From Pseudomonas lactis (GTDB lineage Bacteria; Pseudomonadota; Gammaproteobacteria; Pseudomonadales; Pseudomonadaceae), in assembly GCF_001439845.1 (NCBI RefSeq), contig NZ_JYLO01000022.1, positions 28,275 through 92,274 on the forward strand: a stretch of DNA of 64,000 bases. Direction: 5' to 3'. The notes below the pieces were generated by a model that worked only from the letters and a program-made list of their open reading frames with translations, was not told the origin of the DNA and made no database searches. Shown piece by piece: positions 59,360 to 64,000 of this stretch (position 1 is its first letter; each line of letters starts with the position of its first letter). Both the position numbers and the translations under genes were made by a program.

Positions 59360-60517
59360 ATGAAGAAGATCCAATGCGCAGAGCGTCATGACTGGAAACA
59401 TACCGCCGAGAGTCTTGGCTTCCTGTTCCATACCATCGACGACGAACCTTACTGGGACGAAAGCGCGTACTACCAGTTCACGCTCAAGCAAATCGAGCGC
59501 GACCTCGAAGACCCGACCACCGAGCTCCATGATATGTGCATGGACCTCGTCGCCCGCGTGGTCCACAGCGAAGAACTGCTTGAACGCCTGAGCATCCCCG
59601 CGCCTTTCTACGACATGATCCGAACCTCATGGCTCGAAGGTCACCCGCACCTGTACGGGCGCATGGACTTCTCCTACAACGGCAGCGGGCCCGCCAAGCT
59701 GCTGGAGCTCAACTACGACACCCCCACCAGCCTCTACGAAGCCGCGGCATTTCAGTGGGGCTGGCTGGAACAATGCATCGAACGCGGCCTGCTGCCCAAG
59801 CACGCCGACCAGTTCAATAGCATCGACACCAAGCTGCACCAGGCCTTCGCGCAGTTGCAGGTCAACCAGCCGTTCTACTTCGCCTCGATGAAAGACTCGA
59901 TCGAAGACAAAGGCACCACCGACTACCTGCGTCTGGTCGCCGAAAAGGTCGGCATCGAATCCCGCCACATCGACATCGAAGACATCGGCCTGACCAGCGA
60001 AGGCCGCTTCGTCGATCTTGAAGATCGCTGGATCCCCCACCTGTTCAAACTGCATGCCTGGGAGTTCATCTTCCACGAACCCTTTGGTGCGGCGATTGCC
60101 CAGAGCGACACACAGTTCTTCGAGCCCGCGTGGAAATCCATTATTTCCAACAAAGGCATCCTGCCGCTGCTGTGGGAATTCAACAAAGGCCACCCCAACC
60201 TGCTCGCGTCCCACCTGGACACCGACCCAGGTAAAGCCGTGCCAAAAGGCTGGGTGCGCAAACCTTTCTTCTCACGGGAAGGCGCCAACATCGAACTGCA
60301 AACCGCCGACGGCCTGACTGTAAAAGAAGACGGCCCCTACACGGATGCGCCCTTCATCCTTCAAGAGTTCGCACCGCTGCCAAAATTTGGTGACAGCTAC
60401 ACGCTGATCGGCTCCTGGGTCATTGGCGACCAGGCCGCCGGCATCGGCGTGCGCGAGGACAATAGCTTGATCACCAAGGACTCAAGCCGGTTTCTGCCGC
60501 ACTTGATCCTGGATTAA
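59360..60517 (+). CDS. yjfC: Glutathionylspermidine-synthase-like ATP-grasp protein (YjfC-like)
   Basis: The 385-residue enzyme is of the GSP-synthase ATP-grasp family (E. coli YjfC about 387). It shows YNGSGPAKLLELNYDTPTSL in the substrate side, KPFFSREGAN in the ATP lid and a late ESSx-like EDNSLITKDSS. It lacks the amidase half of E. coli Gss. It probably forms an amide between a peptide or protein and a polyamine-like amine; the substrate is unknown. It is the last gene of the operon. Confidence 0.88.
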   Translation: MKKIQCAERHDWKHTAESLGFLFHTIDDEPYWDESAYYQFTLKQIERDLEDPTTELHDMCMDLVARVVHSEELLERLSIPAPFYDMIRTSWLEGHPHLYGRMDFSYNGSGPAKLLELNYDTPTSLYEAAAFQWGWLEQCIERGLLPKHADQFNSIDTKLHQAFAQLQVNQPFYFASMKDSIEDKGTTDYLRLVAEKVGIESRHIDIEDIGLTSEGRFVDLEDRWIPHLFKLHAWEFIFHEPFGAAIAQSDTQFFEPAWKSIISNKGILPLLWEFNKGHPNLLASHLDTDPGKAVPKGWVRKPFFSREGANIELQTADGLTVKEDGPYTDAPFILQEFAPLPKFGDSYTLIGSWVIGDQAAGIGVREDNSLITKDSSRFLPHLILD

Positions 60518-60527
60518 GGAAGTTGAT

Positions 60528-60582
60528 CGTTCCCACGCTCCGCGTGGTAACGCATCCACTGACGCTCCGCGTCACCGCGCCC
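60528..60582. repeat. Short palindromic repeat after the yjf-type operon
   Basis: CACGCTCCGCGTGGTAACGC followed by TGACGCTCCGCGTCA shows two small hairpins (CACG-CTC-CGTG and TGACGC-TCC-GCGTCA). The same unit is widespread between Pseudomonas genes. It may end or stabilise the yjfC message. Confidence 0.65.
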
Positions 60583-60674
60583 TGGTATTGACGTACCCAT
60601 TCACGGCTGCAATCAAAGCTTCGCAAGAATAGTCATGCCCAGCATTCTCGTGGTTTAATATTTTTTATATAAAT

Positions 60675-60687
60675 ACCCTTATAGGGT
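60675..60687 (+). promoter_or_regulatory. Candidate operator before the AbiE-type pair
   Basis: ACCCT-TAT-AGGGT is a short palindrome centred 17 bases before the antitoxin start. It is extended by AT-rich flanks (AAATA and GATATTT), in an AT-rich promoter-like stretch. AbiEi antitoxins are known to bind inverted repeats before their own gene, so this is the likely autoregulatory site. Confidence 0.5.
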
Positions 60688-60697
60688 GATATTTATC

Positions 60698-61462
60698 ATG
60701 AAAATAAACCATCTTCTCGCTGAATGGCCGTCGGGCTCCATTGCCACCCAAGCGTGGCTGCACGAACACGGCGTTGGGCCGAGCCTCATTCAAAAGTATC
60801 AGCACACGGGTTGGGTAGAGCGTGTGGGGCATGGTGCGTGGAAACGCAGCGGCGACGATCTTGACTGGCACGGCGGTGTCTTCGCACTGCAACAAGACGC
60901 AACGGTGCAGATTTGGCCGGGTGGTGCGACGGCGTTGAGCCTGGCCGGTTACAGCCACTACCTGACCTTCGGAAAGCAGACAGTCGATCTATTCGGCGCA
61001 TCAGAAGCTCTTCTGCCAGGCTGGTTTCGCAAGCACGAATGGGAGGCCCAGGTAAATTTCTACCGAGGTGCGCTCTTTGCGGGGCTGGAAGATATGGCGT
61101 TACAAGTTTTCCAAGTGCCGTACCGCCAATTTGCGCTAAAAATCTCCACCCCGGAGCGTGCGGTGCTTGAGCTTATCCATCAAAGCGACGATGAAATGCT
61201 GTTCAGCGGTGTGGCCGATGTATTGAGCGGTCTGGCCACACTCAGCCCCAAACGCCTGCAAAAACTGCTTGAAGCGTGCAACTCGATCCGCGTCAAACGT
61301 GTGTTCCTGTTGCTGGCACGTAACGCGAACCATGCGTGGTATAGGCGAATAGATCGTTCCAGCATCGACATGGGTAAGGGCAAGCGGCAAATCATCCGGG
61401 GCGGTCGACTCGATAAAGAGTTCCTCATTACCGTTCCGGAGCGTTTTGCCAATGCCACTTGA
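60698..61462 (+). CDS. AbiEi-type antitoxin
   Basis: The 254-residue protein has an N-terminal winged helix (GSIATQAWLHEHGVGPSLIQKYQHTGWVERVGHG in two pieces, the second being YQHTGWVERVG) and the AbiEi C-terminal domain (ERAVLELIH, RVKRVFLLLARNANHAWY). It neutralises the nucleotidyltransferase toxin encoded next (type IV toxin-antitoxin, abortive infection) and represses the operon. ATG at 60698 is chosen over a GTG at 60686. Confidence 0.88.
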   Translation: MKINHLLAEWPSGSIATQAWLHEHGVGPSLIQKYQHTGWVERVGHGAWKRSGDDLDWHGGVFALQQDATVQIWPGGATALSLAGYSHYLTFGKQTVDLFGASEALLPGWFRKHEWEAQVNFYRGALFAGLEDMALQVFQVPYRQFALKISTPERAVLELIHQSDDEMLFSGVADVLSGLATLSPKRLQKLLEACNSIRVKRVFLLLARNANHAWYRRIDRSSIDMGKGKRQIIRGGRLDKEFLITVPERFANAT

Positions 61463-62375
61463 TCCACGTTATGCCGCTCAGGTTCGTCTGCTGGTGCAGG
61501 TCATTCCTTACGTAGCGGCAGAACGATGTTTCGCACTAAAAGGGGGGACCGCCATTAACCTGTTTGTGCGGGACTTACCTCGGTTGTCGGTAGATATAGA
61601 CCTGGCGTATCTGCCCAACTCTGCCCGCCAGCAGGCATTGGCCGACGTTCGTCAGGCGTTGGAGCGCATTGCCGGTGCCATAGCACGAGCCCTCCCTTCG
61701 AGCATCGCGACCGTTCAAGCAAATCGAGACGATGAGCTTCGGATTCTCGTAAGAAACGCTCACGCCCAAATTAAAATTGAAGTTTCGCCAGTGCTGCGCG
61801 GGACTGCCCTGCAGCCGCTGGAACGTGACGTAGTGCCGTTGGTCGAGGATGAGTTTGGTTTCGCCTCGATAGCGGTGGTGTCCTTGCCCGACCTCTACGG
61901 CGGTAAAATTTGCGCTGCACTGGATCGGCAACACCCAAGAGACCTTTTCGATCTGATGTTGATGCTTCGAGAAGAAGGGCTGACACGCGAAATTTTTGAG
62001 GGCTTCTTGGTGTATTTGATCAGTCATGGGCGGCCTATGGCTGAGCTGCTTGCTCCACGATGGAAGCCACTGGCGGATATATTTCAGGCTGAATTTGCTG
62101 GCATGACACGAACGCCGGTCACTCTTGAAGAATTAGAGGTAACCAGAGAGGCTTTGCTGACCGCGATCCAGCAACAATTCTGCGAGCAGGATGCCGCCTT
62201 TCTGATTTCGCTAAAACAAGGAGAGCCTGACTGGGCGAAGTTGAGTTTGCCTGGGATCGAAGAGTTGCCTGCCGTGCAATGGAAGCTGCATAACGTCAGG
62301 CGGATATCTACTGCGAAGCGAGTAGACGCTGTGGCGAAGCTGGAGGCGGTGGTTGGGCAATTGCTGGCCGGGTAA
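61452..62375 (+). CDS. AbiEii-type nucleotidyltransferase toxin
   Basis: The 307-residue toxin of the AbiEii/DUF1814 family keeps the polymerase-beta-like core: KGGTAINLF, then SVDIDL with D48 and D50. The two later motifs, GGKICAALDRQHPRDLFDL (Lys, Arg and Asp positions), are also complete. Relatives transfer nucleotides to tRNA acceptor ends and stop growth. The start lies within the antitoxin gene (11-base overlap), so toxin is made only with antitoxin. It seems intact. Confidence 0.9.
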   Translation: MPLDPRYAAQVRLLVQVIPYVAAERCFALKGGTAINLFVRDLPRLSVDIDLAYLPNSARQQALADVRQALERIAGAIARALPSSIATVQANRDDELRILVRNAHAQIKIEVSPVLRGTALQPLERDVVPLVEDEFGFASIAVVSLPDLYGGKICAALDRQHPRDLFDLMLMLREEGLTREIFEGFLVYLISHGRPMAELLAPRWKPLADIFQAEFAGMTRTPVTLEELEVTREALLTAIQQQFCEQDAAFLISLKQGEPDWAKLSLPGIEELPAVQWKLHNVRRISTAKRVDAVAKLEAVVGQLLAG

Positions 62376-62385
62376 GCCGTGGAAT

Positions 62386-62413
62386 GAAAAAGCCTGCTTT
62401 TCAAAGCAGGCTT
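62386..62413 (-). terminator. Terminator between the toxin gene and ycaC
   Basis: An 11-bp perfect stem AAGCCTGCTTT / AAAGCAGGCTT has a 2-base loop. On the minus strand it is followed by a T run, so it mainly ends ycaC. It may also slow the toxin message from the other side. Confidence 0.8.
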
Positions 62414-62431
62414 GTCATACAGCGTGGTGAC

Positions 62432-63064
62432 TTACTTAGAATGGGCAGTCAGCGCTGCATACCCATTCATCAAATTGCGATAGTTAGGAATCCGCTGGGA
62501 CAACAGATTCCCCAGCCCTTCGATGTCGTTGCGCCAGTCGCGGTGCAACTCACACGCCACCGAGAACCAGTTCATCAACTGTGCACCGGCCTGCGTCATC
62601 CGGCTCCACGCCGCTTGCTGCACGGTGGTATTGAACGTGCCCGATGCATCCGTCACCACAAACACCTCAAAGCCTTCTGCCAGCGCCGACAAGGTCGGGA
62701 ACGCCACACACACATCCGTTACTACACCGGCAATGATGATCTGCTTACGCCCGGTGGCCTTGATCGCTTTGACGAAATCCTCGTTGTCCCAGGCATTGAT
62801 CTGACCGGGGCGAGCGATATACGGCGCGTCCGGGAACATTTCCTTCAACTCCGGCACCAGCGGGCCGTTAGGGCCTTGCTCGAAACTGGTGGTGAGGATG
62901 GTCGGCAAGTTGAAGAACTTGGCCAGGTCAGCCAGGGCCAGCACGTTGTTCTTGAACTCGTTGGGGGAGAAGTCCTGCACCAGGGAGATCAGGCCGGTCT
63001 GGTGGTCGACCAGCAGAACAATGGCGTCGTCTTTGTTCAAGCGGTTGTAGGTTGCAGTGCTCAT
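62432..63064 (-). CDS. ycaC: YcaC-like cysteine hydrolase
   Basis: The 210-residue protein is close to E. coli YcaC along its length (YNRLNKDDAIVLLVDHQTGL, LPTILTTSFEQGPNGPLVPE, GVVTDVCVAF, ACELHRDWRNDIEGL). It has the isochorismatase-like fold with Asp in VDHQ and the nucleophile Cys in TDVCVAF. YcaC forms octamers of unknown substrate. It is a single gene. Confidence 0.93.
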   Translation of the reverse strand: MSTATYNRLNKDDAIVLLVDHQTGLISLVQDFSPNEFKNNVLALADLAKFFNLPTILTTSFEQGPNGPLVPELKEMFPDAPYIARPGQINAWDNEDFVKAIKATGRKQIIIAGVVTDVCVAFPTLSALAEGFEVFVVTDASGTFNTTVQQAAWSRMTQAGAQLMNWFSVACELHRDWRNDIEGLGNLLSQRIPNYRNLMNGYAALTAHSK

Positions 63065-63411
63065 GGTTGAATCCTTTTTTGTTTAGGTTGGTTGGGCGTT
63101 GCGTTCAACATGGGCACAGATTAATGGGTGGGTGACGAGGGATAAATCGGGTGGGAGGCGTCTTACTGTCAACTTAAAGTGGACAATGGTTGGCGCCCGA
63201 TTTCAGGCCTCCGGGTTGCTGTGCAGAACAGGAGTGAAATGCCTGATTTTGAGTAGCCAGCAGGTCCGATCCCTTTCATTTGCAGGACGTTTCCTAGAGA
63301 ATCCCAACCGCTTGCGCCAGTGGAATTGGGTGACTAGGCTGCTGACCGTCACTGCTAATTCAGTGATCGGGTTTAGTCGCCCGGACCTCGCTAGGCGCAC
63401 GCGCCATCCCA
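63065..63411. other. Gene-poor stretch upstream of the structured leader
   Basis: It holds the ycaC promoter side, then about 250 bases without a convincing gene. An open frame on the plus strand crosses into the hairpin region, but its codons and lack of a ribosome site argue against it. GTTTAGTCGC occurs at 63371-63380 and again at 63525-63534, flanking the structured element. Confidence 0.4.
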
Positions 63412-63517
63412 AAGACAGGTGTCTTCTCGCCTGCACTTTATGGTGGCTGTGCGCAGGGCACCCTCGGGTGCGCCGGTGCCTAGCGGCCGGTCGACTAACC
63501 TGCGTACAGCCGCCACC
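63412..63517 (+). ncRNA. Structured RNA leader before the DUF3077-like gene
   Basis: AAGACA-GG-TGTCTT (63412-63425) is a small hairpin. A long stem follows, pairing GGTGGC and TGTGCGCAGG (63442 on) with CCTGCGTACA and GCCGCCACC (to 63517), with a 3-base bulge and one mismatch. Inside are GCACCC-TC-GGGTGC and a CCGG...CCGG arm. The three-way-junction shape lies 58 bases before the start codon. I recall similar leaders before small genes in fluorescent pseudomonads; class and ligand are unknown. Confidence 0.55.
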
Positions 63518-63574
63518 TCTGCTCGTTTAGTCGCGAAAGGACGGTGGTAGTCACTTACTGCTAGGAGTTTTGCT

Positions 63575-63811
63575 ATGGATAACGTTCGTTCAGATACGCT
63601 GTCGTCACACCCGACCAACCCATTTACGGTCAATGAAGAACTGAGCTTCGAGGATGCCTGGGTGCAGGTGGCTGAGCTGCTGCATTGTGCGCTGGCTACG
63701 TCGCAGGTGATCGGCGAGTCAGTGGCTGCGCCACAGAGGGCGGTAATGCATTTGGTGGAGATGGCGAAGATGGTGGCGGATAGGGCTGTGGAGTGTTTGC
63801 AGCCTAAATGA
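63575..63811 (+). CDS. Small DUF3077-like protein
   Basis: A 78-residue soluble protein with the pattern NPFTVNEELSFEDAWVQVAELLHCALATS and a final helix MHLVEMAKMVADRAVECL. It resembles the short DUF3077/DUF6124 proteins that occur in many copies in fluorescent pseudomonads. No function is known. The ATG at 63575 has AGGAG 8 bases before. It is preceded by the structured leader. Confidence 0.7.
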   Translation: MDNVRSDTLSSHPTNPFTVNEELSFEDAWVQVAELLHCALATSQVIGESVAAPQRAVMHLVEMAKMVADRAVECLQPK

Positions 63812-63938
63812 CGCGTATTAAAGGGTGGGTAGGATACCTGCCCGCTTTTGTTGACGATTCAATTGTCCAGCAGCCCCCCTCTGGCAGGATAGTTGTCACC
63901 CTCCAGTTTTCCCCAGATAGGCGGTAAAGGACACCGAT

Positions 63939-64000
63939 GTGGCCCGTTATTCCCATGAGCGAAAAGAAGCCGTGCTGAGCAAGTTGTTGCCGCCTTAGAA
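63939..64000 (+). pseudogene. Fragment of an IS3-type transposase OrfA
   Basis: Read from GTG at 63939, the frame gives VARYSHERKEAVLSKLLPP and then TAG at 63996-63998. This resembles the first 20 residues of the small helix-turn-helix transposase protein of some IS3-group elements (MARYSxERKEAVLxKLLPPxN). The stop directly after LLPP breaks it, and the window ends two bases later. It is probably a decayed or truncated insertion sequence. Confidence 0.5.

Noticed and set aside
63099..63530. A 143-codon frame before the DUF3077-like gene
   Set aside because: It runs through the structured leader, has no ribosome site, and reads as random, Arg/Leu-rich sequence.

Overview
This window is a chromosomal segment of a Pseudomonas, most likely of the P. 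fluorescens group. The evidence is the gene order, the high-GC codon use, the dense REP/REPIN repeats of the two types common in that group, and two blocks whose order matches what I recall of the P. aeruginosa map: rplQ-katA-ftnA-uvrA-MFS-ssb, and epimerase-oprG-zinc operon-thioredoxin-nrdR-rib-nusB-thiL-ribA-dxs-ispA-xseB. No database was searched; family names come from motifs, length and neighbourhood.

Positions 1-5,100 hold the end of the spc operon (rpmD fragment, rplO, secY, rpmJ) and the alpha operon (rpsM, rpsK, rpsD, rpoA, rplQ). Positions 5,100-12,400 carry an oxidative-stress, iron and DNA-repair block: catalase, a ferritin that lacks the bacterioferritin haem methionine, uvrA with a candidate LexA box, a YajR-like MFS carrier and ssb. 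Positions 12,500-17,000 hold small metabolic genes: tam, an isochorismatase-fold hydrolase divergent from a GlxA-type AraC regulator, and a DUF3182/hydrolase pair. At 17,076-20,989 (minus strand) four overlapping genes form a DUF72-ybhP-clsB-ybhN phospholipid operon, followed on the plus strand by a large MscS-type channel and an epimerase.

Positions 24,400-29,030 hold oprG with an Anr-like box, and a four-gene, probably Zur-controlled zinc operon (His-rich DUF2796/ZrgA-like protein, ABC ATPase, FtsX-type permease, DUF3299 protein). Positions 29,100-45,500 are core metabolism: CnoX-like thioredoxin, a methyltransferase, a YbaY lipoprotein, nrdR, the riboflavin genes (ribD, ribE, ribBA, ribH, and a separate ribA), nusB, thiL, a cobalamin pair (btuF, btuB), then dxs, ispA and xseB.

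From 45,550 onward the window is accessory and conflict-related: a Fic protein behind two matching palindromes, an RHS protein with a low-GC toxin-like tail and a likely immunity gene, a MerR/flavodoxin-fold pair, a YhcG-type nuclease, an expanded yjfIJKLMC-type operon (PspA-like, DUF2170, DUF2491, DUF350, DUF1190 and ATP-grasp genes plus an inserted rhomboid protease and a TVGYGD channel), an AbiE-type toxin-antitoxin pair, ycaC, a structured leader before a DUF3077-like gene, and a transposase fragment at the edge.

The most notable new observations are: (i) a 157-bp IS4-like MITE that carries a REPIN and sits inside another REP with a perfect 10-bp target duplication (30,542-30,718); (ii) a candidate promoter bracketed by two identical 12-bp palindromes before the yjf-type operon (54,174-54,231); (iii) two equal-geometry 29-bp palindromes before the Fic gene (46,709-46,771); and (iv) the orphan RHS tail/immunity pair.
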